Below, in pieces: positions 18,845-26,936 of a stretch of 64,000 bases of DNA. The stretch is from the NCBI RefSeq assembly GCF_024701375.2, contig NZ_CP113910.1, positions 2,356,001-2,420,000 of the forward strand, in the 5' to 3' direction. Each line of letters opens with the position of its first letter. The first letter of the stretch is position 1. The notes under the pieces were generated by a model that did no database searches, was not told the origin of the DNA, and saw only the letters and a program-made list of their open reading frames with translations. The DNA is from Streptomyces sp. KMM 9044 (GTDB lineage Bacteria; Actinomycetota; Actinomycetes; Streptomycetales; Streptomycetaceae). Both the position numbers and the translations under genes were made by a program.

Positions 18845-19860
18845 TTCACCGGGCTGCCGTCCGTTTCGATGACCCGCCGCTCCTCGGGGGTCAGCGGCCC
18901 GTCCTTGGTGAGCAGCCGGGTGGGCACACCGAGCTTGCCCACGTCGTGCAGGATGCCGGCGAAGCGCAGCACCTCGGTCCGCTCGTCGTCCATGCCGAGT
19001 TCGCGCGCGATCATCGTGGAGGCCTGACCGACCCGCTCGCTGTGTCCGCGTGTGTACCCGTCCTTGATGTCGACGGCCTGCACGAGCGCGCGGATCGTGG
19101 CCTGGTGGGCGGCCCGCTCCCGGTGGTACTGGGCGAACGCCCACCACGAGACGTATATCGGCGGCAGCACGAGCAGCGCGGCCACGGGTCCGTGGGGGCT
19201 GCGCCACAGCAGGGCTGTCATCAGTCCGGCGAGCCCGTGCACGGTGACCGGTGCGAGCGACCGCAGGAACAGCCGCCACCAGGTCGTCTGCCGGGCCCTC
19301 CGTCGCGTCGTCCGCCGGGCCGTCCGGCCCCCGGGCCGAAGCGGCAGGCCGCCCGCAAACACCAGGATGCCGCGGTCCAGCAGCGTCAGCACCAGGCAGA
19401 ACACCAGCACCGAGGCGCCGACCGCGCTCAGCGCCTCAGGAACGTCGCCGTCCGCGATCGTCTCCCGGCCGCCGGCCGCACGGTGTACCCGGCTCGCGGC
19501 CCACACGGCGAGGGCCAGCTGCCCGGCCCGCCAGATCCGCCGCGCGAGGAACGGCCGCTGCTCCACGGGGGTGAGCAGCGCGCCGGGCAGCGCGACCAGC
19601 GCTGCGGCGGACGGCGGCAGCAGAAAAGCCGCGGCGAGCAGTACGGGGTGGAAGGTGCCGCCGGAGTGCGGAGCACCGAGCTGCCGGGACCGGGCGAGGC
19701 GTTCGCAGCAGGCGTACAGCACGGCGAGTGACGCGACGGCCCGCCAGGAGACGTCCGGACCGTACCCGGCCCGCATCGACAACGGCACCGCCGGCAGCAG
19801 ACAGAGCAGGCCCGCCACGGCGACACCGGCCAGGTACACACGACCCCGCGCCGGTAACAC
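18845..19860 (-). pseudogene. HD-domain (HDIG) membrane protein remnant (first of a tandem pair)
   Basis: About 340 codons from a GTG at 19860 are intact. They encode six or so membrane helices and then the start of an HD domain with IRALVQAVDIKDGYTRGHSE and FAGILHDVGKLGVPTRLLTK. The domain breaks off after RRVIETDGSP, well before the conserved distal HH and D motifs, where the sequence passes into the remnant of the next gene in another frame. The second codon, if the GTG at 19860 is used, is a rare TTA. The truncated product cannot be an active phosphodiesterase. Confidence 0.72.
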
Positions 19861-20077
19861 CTCCGTCAGGCCCTCCCCCCGACCGTGCCGGCCACGCTCG
19901 GCCTGCCGTCTGTCAGGGTCTGGAGCCTAGAGGGACGAGCGGCGCCTCCGCGGGTCCCCGACCCGCGGATTAGCGCGTACGGGTGAGGGCGCTCCTCTTT
20001 CGCGGGTGCTCACCGGGGCGACTGTTCGGCGGCGTTCGAACAGTGGGCCGCGGGGGGGGGAGGGGTTCCCGAAGGGC

Positions 20078-20416
20078 TCAGGACTCCTGCGGCGCCGGAG
20101 CGGCCTGGGGCCGCTGTGCGGCCGCCTCGGAGACGGTGACGTCCTGGTCGGGAACGTCCTGGCCCGAGCGGATCACGTCGATCCGGCCCATGACCTTGGC
20201 ACGCAGGTCACCCGGCACGTCGTCCTGCCCGCAGCACCGCTTGACCAGCTTCTTCACCGCCTGCTCGAGCCCGTACTTCTCGAGGCAGGGCGAGCATTCC
20301 TCGAAGTGATGTTCGAATTTTGCGCAGTCGGAGTCCGGCATCTCACGGTCGAGGAACTCGTAGAGATGATCGAGGATCTCGCTGCAATCCGTCTCGTGCG
20401 GCTCTCCGCAGCTCAT
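20078..20416 (-). CDS. rsrA: RsrA, zinc-binding redox-sensing anti-sigma factor for SigR
   Basis: A 112-aa ZAS-family anti-sigma factor. The H-x3-C-x2-C motif is HHFEECSPC, with further cysteines at CGEP near the N-terminus (Cys3), at TDCSEI (Cys11) and at KRCCGQ. Under disulfide stress the zinc is lost, a disulfide forms and SigR is released; thioredoxins made by the SigR regulon then reset it. The ATG (20414-20416) overlaps the sigR stop (ATGA), which keeps sigma and anti-sigma balanced. The C-terminal tail (from about 80) is acidic and Gln/Ala/Pro-rich and slightly longer than in S. coelicolor. Confidence 0.94.
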   Translation of the reverse strand: MSCGEPHETDCSEILDHLYEFLDREMPDSDCAKFEHHFEECSPCLEKYGLEQAVKKLVKRCCGQDDVPGDLRAKVMGRIDVIRSGQDVPDQDVTVSEAAAQRPQAAPAPQES

Positions 20417-21099
20417 GACCTCGAGCCTTTCGCTTCGTTCGACTCTCCGGCGCCCGCCGGGACCAGCCCACGCTCGCGCGCGTAGTCCTCGAGCATGCCG
20501 CGCAGCTGACGGCGGCCGCGGTGCAGCCGGGACATCACGGTACCGATGGGTGTGCCCATGATGTCGGCGATCTCCTTGTAGGCAAAGCCCTCGACATCTG
20601 CGAGATACACGGCAATGCGGAACTCCTCGGGGATCGCCTGGAGCGCTTCCTTGACGTCCGAGTCGGGAAGATGGTCCAGCGCCTGTGCCTCCGCGGAACG
20701 CAGACCGGTCGACATGTGCGACGCGGCCCGCGCGATCTGCCAGTCCTCGATCTCCTCGGCCCCGCTGCGCTGCGGTTCCCGCTGCTTCTTGCGGTACGAG
20801 TTGATGAAGGTGTTGGTGAGAATCCGGTACAGCCACGCCTTGAGGTTGGTGCCCTCGCGGAACTGGTGGAAGGACGCGTACGCCTTGGCATACGTCTCCT
20901 GAACCAGGTCCTCGGCGTCCGCCGGGTTGCGCGTCATGCGCAGGGCGGCCGAGTACATCTGGTCGAGGAACTCGAGCGCGTCCCGCTCGAAGCGCGCGCT
21001 GCGCTCGGCGTTCGACTCCACTCGCTTGTCGCCCTGGCCCTCGGGCTGTTCCGCCCGGCCGTGTTCGGTCCCTGCGTCGGTACCGGGAACCGGACCCAC
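20413..21099 (-). CDS. sigR: ECF sigma factor SigR, thiol-oxidative stress response
   Basis: A 228-aa ECF sigma factor that transcribes thioredoxin, mycothiol and protein-quality genes. Region 2 spans [19 protein letters not shown] and [17 protein letters not shown]; region 4 spans [20 protein letters not shown] and [18 protein letters not shown]. The GTG at 21099 gives the normal stable form. The frame is open upstream to an ATG at 21264, adding exactly 55 residues. This equals the known unstable isoform SigR', which is made from the stress-induced promoter p2 and gives negative feedback by proteolysis. The p2 promoter is visible at 21339-21365 and would transcribe that ATG. The stop overlaps rsrA. 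Confidence 0.95.
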   Translation of the reverse strand: MGPVPGTDAGTEHGRAEQPEGQGDKRVESNAERSARFERDALEFLDQMYSAALRMTRNPADAEDLVQETYAKAYASFHQFREGTNLKAWLYRILTNTFINSYRKKQREPQRSGAEEIEDWQIARAASHMSTGLRSAEAQALDHLPDSDVKEALQAIPEEFRIAVYLADVEGFAYKEIADIMGTPIGTVMSRLHRGRRQLRGMLEDYARERGLVPAGAGESNEAKGSRS

Positions 21100-21336
21100 C
21101 TCCTCCAGAGTTGTCGTGGGACCGGAAACGGTCCCACTCGAATCGGAGGATAGACGACGATCCGGTCCGTCCGCCGCCCGAAGGGCGACGGTCCTTGCCG
21201 CGTGCAGCACCGTCCAGTCCAGCTCGGTGCGGCCCTTGCGGCTCGGGCAGAAGGTCGAACCCATGCGGCGGACTTCCTCTCCTACGACTACGACGGCTGC
21301 GCCGGCTGCGACGGCGGACCGGCGGACACGTCGGGG

Positions 21337-22086
21337 TCAACAGCGGAGGCCGTCCGGACATTCCCGAAGCTTTACCCGGGCGGGAGGCGCCCCCTGCTCC
21401 ACGAGGGAGCCGACCCACCGCACGACAGCGTCCGTGACGACTGTCAGGGCCTCCTCCTGCGTGATGTCCGCCCGCCTGGGAACGGCGAGACCGTGATCGC
21501 CGTGCGCCACCTCGACCAGTTCGTACGTCCCCCCGGGGAACTCCCCGGGCCTGCCGAAGGGGTCGTTGCCGCCCTGCACGACGAGGGTGGGCACCCCGGC
21601 CCCGAGCAGCTCGTCGGCGCGGGACTTCTCGGGCCTGCCCGGCGGGTGCAGGGGAAAACCGAGAGCGAGTACCGCGTGGGCGCCCAGTTCACCGGCGGTC
21701 CGGCAGGCGACGCGGGCTCCGGCGCTGCGCCCGCCCGAGATCACCGGCAGGCCCGGCTTCGTCAGCGCGGGCCAGAGGCCGCGCCAGCCGGTGTCCAGGG
21801 TCTTCGGCGCGGGGGCCACCTTCTTGCCGGCCACCCGCCAGGGCTGCTCCACCAGCGCCACGGTCGTGCCGTGCGCGGGCAGCACGGCGGCCAGGGCCCG
21901 CAGGTCCCGGGCTTCGATGCCGCCGCCGGCGCCGTGGCTCAGCGCGAGGACGAAGCGCGCGGTGTGCCGGGCGGGGTGCCAGGTGATGCGGGCAGGACCG
22001 GCGTCGGTCTCGACGGTCTCGGCCGACGGCGGCTCCGCCGGGCCGGCCGCGGCAGGAGCGTTCTTCGTGTTCCTCACAGGCGTCAC
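21337..22086 (-). CDS. Alpha/beta-hydrolase of the dienelactone-hydrolase/TEX30-KANSL3 type
   Basis: A 249-aa protein with a hydrolase fold. It has an oxyanion-side segment FVLALSHGAGGGIEARDL (about 50-68), a nucleophile-elbow-like GGRSAGARVACRTA (Ser near 130) and the distal strand PTLVVQGGNDPFGRPGEF with Asp, then the His-containing VAHGDHGLAVP. These match the catalytic Ser-Asp-His arrangement of the family. The substrate is unknown. The GTG at 22086 starts just before the SRAP stop (22088), so the two are adjacent on one transcript, and sigR p2 is inside its 3' end. Confidence 0.8.
   Translation of the reverse strand: MTPVRNTKNAPAAAGPAEPPSAETVETDAGPARITWHPARHTARFVLALSHGAGGGIEARDLRALAAVLPAHGTTVALVEQPWRVAGKKVAPAPKTLDTGWRGLWPALTKPGLPVISGGRSAGARVACRTAGELGAHAVLALGFPLHPPGRPEKSRADELLGAGVPTLVVQGGNDPFGRPGEFPGGTYELVEVAHGDHGLAVPRRADITQEEALTVVTDAVVRWVGSLVEQGAPPARVKLRECPDGLRC
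21339..21365 (-). promoter_or_regulatory. SigR-dependent promoter p2 of sigR
   Basis: On the minus strand the sequence reads GGGAAT (21365-21360), 18 bases, GTT (21341-21339), a perfect match to the SigR consensus GGGAAT-N18-GTT. It lies about 75 bases upstream of the ATG (21264) of the extended SigR' isoform and overlaps the last codons of the upstream hydrolase gene. Confidence 0.88.
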
Positions 22087-22087
22087 G

Positions 22088-22903
22088 TCAGAAGAGTGTG
22101 CTCTCTTCCGGTGCCTCCAGCTCCCTCAGCAGCTCCGGGCCGTTGTTGCGCACGTTGCTGACCGCGGTGGAGACCGGGAAGGCACGCATCAGGCCGGAGG
22201 GCGGCGGCGCGAGGAGCCCGCGCAGCTCCTCGGTGTCCGTGCGGGCGGGGTCGAGCCAGGCGTCCCAGCGGTCCGGTGTGAGCATCAGCGGCATCCGCGG
22301 GTGGATGTCGGCCAGCGCCCTCAGGCCGTCCGCCGGCGCCACCGCGAGCGGCGTGGTCTCCGCCTCGGTGGTGATGACGGTGCACGTCGCCCACCAGGCC
22401 CGCGGATGGTCGTCCGGCAGGGTCCGGTCCCGCCAGAACTCGTACAGACCCGCCATCGCGAACACCGAGCCGTCGGCCGGGGTCACGAAGTACGGCTGCT
22501 TGCGCGGGCGCTTGCGTTTGCCCTCGACCTCCAGGTCCCGCTCCTGCGTGCCGGTGACCCACTCGTAGTAGCCGTCGGCGGGCAGGATGCATCGCCGGGC
22601 GGCGAAGGCGCGGCGGTAGGACGGCTTCTCGTGGACGGTCTCCGCACGGGCGTTGATCATCCGGGCCCCGCCCTCGGGCGTCTTGGCCCAGGACGGCACG
22701 AGGCCCCACTTCAGCTTCCGCAGCTGCCGAACCGGCCGCGGGTCGTCCGCGTCCTTCACTGCGCGGTCGAGCACGGCGAAGACCTCTTTGGTGGGTGCCA
22801 CGTTGTAGTCGGGCTCCAGGGCCTCTTCCGGCTCCCACCTGTCGATCTCAAAGACTCCTGCGAGATCCTCGGGCCTGCGACTTGCTGCATACCGTCCGCA
22901 CAT
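22088..22903 (-). CDS. SRAP-domain protein (HMCES/YedK-type abasic-site shield), carries the element's att site at its start codon
   Basis: A 271-aa SOS-response-associated peptidase domain protein. The family's N-terminal Cys2 is in MCGRYAASRRPEDL; after methionine removal it crosslinks to abasic sites in single-stranded DNA. Other hallmarks are YNVAPTKEVFAV, RMINARAETVHEKPSYRRAF, RCILPADGYYEWV and LMLTPDRWDAWL. The full domain is present and in frame. Codons 1-5 (MCGRY) are the 15-bp core at which the mobile element inserted, so the coding region is intact but its native upstream sequence now lies at 28255 and beyond. A GGAGGG within the element 10 bases before the ATG may serve as the new ribosome site. 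The integrase frame now runs 148 bases into this gene on the same strand. Confidence 0.9.
   Translation of the reverse strand: MCGRYAASRRPEDLAGVFEIDRWEPEEALEPDYNVAPTKEVFAVLDRAVKDADDPRPVRQLRKLKWGLVPSWAKTPEGGARMINARAETVHEKPSYRRAFAARRCILPADGYYEWVTGTQERDLEVEGKRKRPRKQPYFVTPADGSVFAMAGLYEFWRDRTLPDDHPRAWWATCTVITTEAETTPLAVAPADGLRALADIHPRMPLMLTPDRWDAWLDPARTDTEELRGLLAPPPSGLMRAFPVSTAVSNVRNNGPELLRELEAPEESTLF
22889..22903. repeat. Left attachment site (15-bp core, attL)
   Basis: ATACCGTCCGCACAT, identical to 28240-28254. On the minus strand it is ATGTGCGGACGGTAT, the first five codons of the SRAP gene. Integrase arm-type repeats lie 50-74 bases to its right. Confidence 0.88.
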
Positions 22904-22952
22904 CTCAATCCGACCCTCCGACCTGCGAAAACGCTAAATTGTGCCACGTCAG

Positions 22953-22970
22953 TCAGCACCAAGTCAGCAC
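22953..22970 (+). repeat. Integrase arm-type repeats, left end
   Basis: Two copies of TCAGCAC (22953-22959 and 22964-22970) are spaced 11 bases apart, one helical turn, followed by an inverted GTGCTG at 22972-22977. The same heptamer in the same spacing occurs at the right end of the element. They lie inside the 3' part of the integrase gene. Confidence 0.7.
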
Positions 22971-24141
22971 GGTGCTGGGTCAGCGCCACATCCATCACCT
23001 TGACAGCCCGGCCCGTGGAGTCGGGAGTGAGGTGCCCGTACGTGTCCGCCGTCTCCTTGATGCTCTTGTGCCCGAGCCACCTGGACACGTCCAAGAGTGG
23101 CAGACCGTTGCTGAGCGCGGTCGTGGCGAACCAGTGCCGCAGGTCGTGAGGCGACCAGTCGTAACCCAGGGTCTTCACGACCTTACGGAACGCTGACGAG
23201 TAGTTCGAGGTCGTGACCAGGGTTCCGGTGATGGTCTGGAACAGGGCACCGTCCGGACCGGTGCCAGAGCGGGCCACGTGCTCGCCCACGGCCTCGGACA
23301 GGTTCGTCGCCAACGGAATGTCCCGCCAGTCTCCCTTCCTGCGATGCTTCAGCGGGCCCAGTACGGCCCCCTTGACGCCCTTGACACGGGTTACCTGGCG
23401 GCGGAGCCGTACGCGGTCGTCGAGGACGTCTCCGACCCGGAGACCGAGCATCTCGCCCATCCGGAGCCCAAGGCCCGCCATGAGCCAGACGGACAGCGCC
23501 CACTCGCGGCGGAACTCGTCAGCGATGTCCTGCACCTGCTGACCGGACGGAAGGAGCGTCTCATCCACGGCCCGGCTCGGCAGCGCGGGCAGCTTGGCAC
23601 CGCGGAAGGGGTGCCGGCCGACATCCCCGTTGTTCACAGCAGCCGTGAAGACCGCCTTCAGGGGGGCGTGTACGCCTGAACGGAGTGCGCGGAGAGCCCT
23701 CCAGCCGTCATGTGGGCGCCCAACCGCTCGATGTCATCGGGGCGTATCGAGGTCAGCAGTCGTTCACCCATGAAGGGGAAGACGTGCAGTCGGAAGGCCC
23801 GCTCGTACGTGTTCTCCGTGTTGGGTGCGAGATGCTGACGTTCGAACCACGCCTCCGCGTACATCCGAAGCGGTACGGCGCCCCGCTTGGGATCGAGGTA
23901 CGTGCCTTCCCGCTTGGCGTTCTCCATCTCCACGCCGTGGTCGTCGGCCTCGCGCTTGGTCGGGAACGTCCTCTCGCGCTGCCGCCCGGACCGGCCTCCC
24001 GGCTCACGGTATCTGACCGTCCAGGGGTGGCCGCATCTGGTCTTCTCACACGGATATTTCTTATTCTTGTCATCGGTCTTGCACTTCTGGAAGACGGTGG
24101 CCAAGTGGCCTCCTTTCACTCTTGGGTGCCATGCGACAGGC

Positions 24142-24300
24142 TCACCCGTAGTTGCGGTCCAGGTAGCTCACGACATCGCGCTATCGGAAGCGCAGAAGGC
24201 GACCGACTTTCTGAGGCTTTAGCCCCCATGCGCGATACTTGTTCTTGACAGTGATCTCGCTGACTTTGAGCCAGGCGGCCACTTCCTCCGGGGTCAGCAA
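24142..24300 (-). pseudogene. xis: Excisionase (MerR-type helix-turn-helix) interrupted by an in-frame amber codon
   Basis: From a TTG at 24300 (GGAGG 10 bases upstream) the frame encodes a helix-turn-helix typical of actinobacterial excisionases: LLTPEEVAAWLKVSEITVKN, KPQKVGRLLRFR. A TAG at 24181-24183 then interrupts it, but the same frame continues with RDVVSYLDRNYG and a TGA at 24142. That is the expected C-terminal ending of such proteins, so the TAG looks like a nonsense mutation rather than the natural stop. The integrase starts 38 bases downstream, the usual xis-int order. Confidence 0.72.
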
Positions 24301-25038
24301 CCGGTTGCTGCCTCCGGCGGTCAAAGCGCCACCAGCCAGTTTGCCTCGGCGGCATCCGGGACAGGAACGAAGTCGGCGAGCAATACAGAGGGCGCCGCCA
24401 ATCGAAGGGGAAAATGGGCAGAGGATATCGCGGATCGGCACATCGCGTGGAATCTCTCGGGAAGGGGCACACAAAGCGACAGAGCGGGAGCAGCAACACC
24501 TGAGAGTCCACGCCAAGACGTGGATTTCGCTATCTTTCAGCGAACGGCGCTGCTGATTCCAGGGAAGCCGTAGACAGGGCCGCTTATTACCTCCTTGTGT
24601 ATTGCGGCACTACCGACTGTATCCACAACGGCTCCACCGCCAAGCACAGCCGCTGCGAACTCCCCCAATGGTCGTTACGATCGCCGGTTTGGCTAACCGG
24701 CGATCGTCGGCTATGTTGCGCGCCGCACCCCGCACCCGACGGCTGCGTGGTCGTCGAGGCCGTCTGCCCGGTGTGGCTGCTAGCGGGGCGTCGCTCGTAG
24801 GTCAGTCGAGAGGCACCGTCACGCGACACTCGGGAGCCACGGGGCCGCGCACCACTTGGCGCGGAGTCGCCGGGACACGGGTCTTCGAATTTAGTCGGGG
24901 AGGGCCGCCCGTGACCTGTACCGCCGGTTGCCGAGAGTGACCGTCGTGGGTGCGTGAGGGGTGAACGCAGACCGCCCGCGCTGCTTGTGGATCATGACTG
25001 GTGTCTAGACAGCCGATCTTCAAACAGACACGGGCGGC
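24301..25038. other. Non-coding interior of the integrated element
   Basis: About 740 bases with no supported gene; short ORFs here have no recognisable domain. It contains a perfect 13-bp inverted repeat at 24677-24707 and, toward the right, the presumed left flank of the ISL3-type element, including a TGTCTAGACA palindrome near 25002. The left boundary of that IS was not determined. Confidence 0.45.
24677..24707. repeat. Perfect 13-bp inverted repeat in the element
   Basis: ACGATCGCCGGTT (24677-24689), loop TGGCT, AACCGGCGATCGT (24695-24707). There is no U-tract after it on either strand. It may be an operator, an IS end or a hairpin; its role is unknown. Confidence 0.8.
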
Positions 25039-25602
25039 ATGGGCCACGATACCGGCGCGACGGCGCTGTTCGATCTGGAGGGGGTCGCGGTGGCCGAGGT
25101 CGTCCGCGACGAGGACGGGATACGTACGGTGCGTCTGGTGACCACGGACCCGGCGGCGCGGGCCTGCCCGGCGTGCGGGACCTTCGCCACCCGGGTCAAG
25201 GAACGGGCCGTGACGCGGCCTCGTGACCTCGCCCATGGCGGTGGCGCGGTACGGATCCGCTGGCACAAACGGCGCTGGCAGTGTCGTGAAGATGCCTGTG
25301 AGCGGGGCTCGTTCACCGAACAGATTCCCCAGATACCCGCACGGATGCGGCTCACCGAGCGGCTGCGGACCGCGTGCGGGCAGGCCGTGGCCGACGGCGG
25401 ACGCACCGTGGTGCAGACCGGCCGCGACCTGGGGCCGTCCTGGCCGGTCGTCATGCGCGCCACCCGCACCTACGCCGAGCGCCACCTGCCCGCCGCACTG
25501 CCGACGACCGAGGCGATCGGGATCGACGAGGCGGGGCAAGCCGGTATGGAAGCAGAACCCGGACACGGAGAAGTGGGAGCTGGTCGCGGATGCCTGGCAC
25601 AT
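25039..25602 (+). pseudogene. ISL3-family transposase, 5' part only
   Basis: The N-terminal ~165 residues of an ISL3-type transposase are present: zinc finger ARACPACGTFATRVKERAV followed by the basic segment IRWHKRRWQCREDACERGSF and helix-turn-helix GRTVVQTGRDLGPSWPVVM. A frameshift near 25535 moves the sequence to the frame reading KPVWKQNPDTEKWELVADAW. It is then cut at about 25603 by the inverted repeat of the IS3-type element. The C-terminal catalytic part is absent from the window, so it was deleted rather than merely displaced. Confidence 0.8.
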
Positions 25603-25634
25603 GGGGCTTGACCCCGGATCGTGGACACCGTTTG

Positions 25635-26525
25635 CTATGCAGCGGTGGCCAGCGTAATCGATCGTTGTTCGTAGGTGATCGGGCTGATCTGGCCGAGTGC
25701 GGAGTGTCTTCTTTTCGTGTTGTAGCGAGTGACCCACCGGAACACCGCGAGGCGGGCCTCGCGCGCCCCTGACCAGCGTTTCCTTCTCTGCAAGGTCTCC
25801 CGTTTCAGGCTTGCGTTGAAGGATTCGGCGGCGGCGTTGTCCGCCGAGGTTCCGACCGCCCCACGTGATCTGGTCACGCCGAGTTCGCGGCACACGTTCG
25901 CGAACTCCTTCGACGCATACTGGGCGCCGTTGTCGCTGTGGAATATCGCCCCGTCAAGAGTTCCGCCGCGGGTACGGGCCGCAGCCCGGAGCGCATCGGT
26001 GACCAGCTCGGTGCGCATGTGGTCGGCGATCGACCAGCCAGCCAGCCGTTTCGAGCAAAGGTCCAACACCGTTGCCAAATACAGGAATTGGCCGTCGCCG
26101 ATGGGCAGGTAAGTGATGTCGCCGACGTACCTGGTGTTCGGCTCGCTCGCGGTGAAGTCACGCCGCAGTAGATCGGGCACCGGCGTCGCGGACGGCTCGG
26201 GGACGGTAGTGCGGACCTTCTTACGCAGATGCACGCCCTGCAGGCCGATCCGGGCCATCACACGCGCGACCCGCTTGTGGTTCACCTCGATCCCGGCGTC
26301 CCACAACTCGGCCGTGATCCGCGGGACGCCGTAGGTACCGTCGGACTCCTTGTGGATCTCCCGGATCCGCCGGGCCAGGCGGGCGTCGGACCGCGCCCGC
26401 TCGATGCGGGCCGGGGCGCCCTTCAGCCACCGGTAGAACCCGGACCGGGAGACCTCCAGGACCCGGCACAGCCGCTTGACGCCGAACGCGCCGCGATGAT
26501 CATCAACGAACTGGAAACGGCTCAC
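25635..26525 (-). CDS. IS3-family transposase OrfB (DDE catalytic subunit)
   Basis: A 296-aa integrase-core (rve) protein. An N-terminal HTH_21 segment (ARRIREIHKESDGTYGVPRI) precedes the catalytic core with D in RYVGDITYLPIGDG, D in AIFHSDNGAQYASKEF and E in AAESFNASLKRETL. The C-terminus is RYNTKRRHSALGQISPITYE, typical of IS3-group enzymes. The GTG at 26525 overlaps the orfA stop (GTGA), so the protein can be made by coupling or as an OrfAB frameshift fusion. All catalytic residues are present, so this IS may still be active. Confidence 0.9.
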   Translation of the reverse strand: MSRFQFVDDHRGAFGVKRLCRVLEVSRSGFYRWLKGAPARIERARSDARLARRIREIHKESDGTYGVPRITAELWDAGIEVNHKRVARVMARIGLQGVHLRKKVRTTVPEPSATPVPDLLRRDFTASEPNTRYVGDITYLPIGDGQFLYLATVLDLCSKRLAGWSIADHMRTELVTDALRAAARTRGGTLDGAIFHSDNGAQYASKEFANVCRELGVTRSRGAVGTSADNAAAESFNASLKRETLQRRKRWSGAREARLAVFRWVTRYNTKRRHSALGQISPITYEQRSITLATAA

Positions 26526-26860
26526 CAGTTGGTCTCGCCGGCGAAATACTTCGCGGCCCTCCGCAGGATCTCCCGCTCGGTCTCCAGCTCCCTGATCCGA
26601 GCCCTGAGCTGCTTGTTCTCCTCTTTCAGCACATCGTCGGAGGGCACATCAACGGCCTGTACCGCCCGCGGCGAGCGACTCGCGGCCGCCGCACGGCCCT
26701 GCCGGGTGCACTCGACCCGCACCCAATTCCGCAGCGTCTCCCGGCTGACGCCCAGGTCCTTACTCACGCCCTCGAACGTATTCTTCGGGTCCGACAGGTA
26801 CAGCGCGACAGCATCCGCCTTGAACTCCGCCGAGTACACCTTCATCACCATCAGTGACAT
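26522..26860 (-). CDS. IS3-family transposase OrfA (helix-turn-helix)
   Basis: A 112-aa HTH_8-type protein: KVYSAEFKADAVALYLSD, then the recognition helix FEGVSKDLGVSRETLRNWVR, followed by a leucine-zipper-like coil EENKQLRARIRELETEREIL. OrfA normally binds the IS ends and multimerises with OrfB. It ends with RRAAKYFAGETNW, the usual hinge before OrfB. Confidence 0.88.
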   Translation of the reverse strand: MSLMVMKVYSAEFKADAVALYLSDPKNTFEGVSKDLGVSRETLRNWVRVECTRQGRAAAASRSPRAVQAVDVPSDDVLKEENKQLRARIRELETEREILRRAAKYFAGETNW

Positions 26861-26936
26861 CTCTTCCTCTGGACCCTCAAGGTCCAGTGTCCAAGGTGTC
26901 TACGATCCGGGGTGAAGCCCCGGCCGGTGGTGCACC

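Larger units (their letters stand above)
22756..24104 (-). pseudogene. int: Tyrosine integrase, frameshifted; C-terminus altered by integration
   Basis: About 400 codons of a site-specific tyrosine recombinase. The N-terminal arm-binding and core-binding parts (TVRYREPGGRSGRQRER, APNTENTYERAFRLHVFPF, SIRPDDIERLGAHM) are in one frame from a TTG at 24104 preceded by AAAGGAGG. A one-base deletion in a run of six C near 23668 causes a TGA, and the catalytic domain (AGLGLRMGEMLGLRVGD with Arg I, HDLRHWFATTALSNGLPLLD with H-x2-R, LGHKSIKETADTYGHL with the Tyr) follows in another frame. The frame now crosses the attachment core and stops at 22756 inside SRAP. In the excised circle it would end right after the core (CADGI then stop). 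Confidence 0.85.
25603..26921 (-). mobile_element. Complete IS3-family insertion sequence
   Basis: About 1.32 kb bounded by 27-bp inverted repeats matching at 25 positions. The left end reads GGGGCTTGACCCCGG onward (25603-25629); the right end, reverse-complemented, reads GGGGCTTCACCCCGG onward (26895-26921). It encodes orfA and orfB on the minus strand. No short target duplication is visible, and the flanks belong to two different IS families, so it sits at a deletion junction. Confidence 0.82.

Noticed and set aside
24587..24829. 80-codon ORF on the minus strand in the element
   Set aside because: No ribosome site, no domain, and it runs through the 13-bp inverted repeat; not supported as a gene.
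25609..26915. IS3 ends at the shorter 21-bp inverted repeat beginning TGACCCC
   Set aside because: The repeat extends six more bases outward on both sides (GGGGCT), so the longer 27-bp ends were used; neither choice shows a target duplication.
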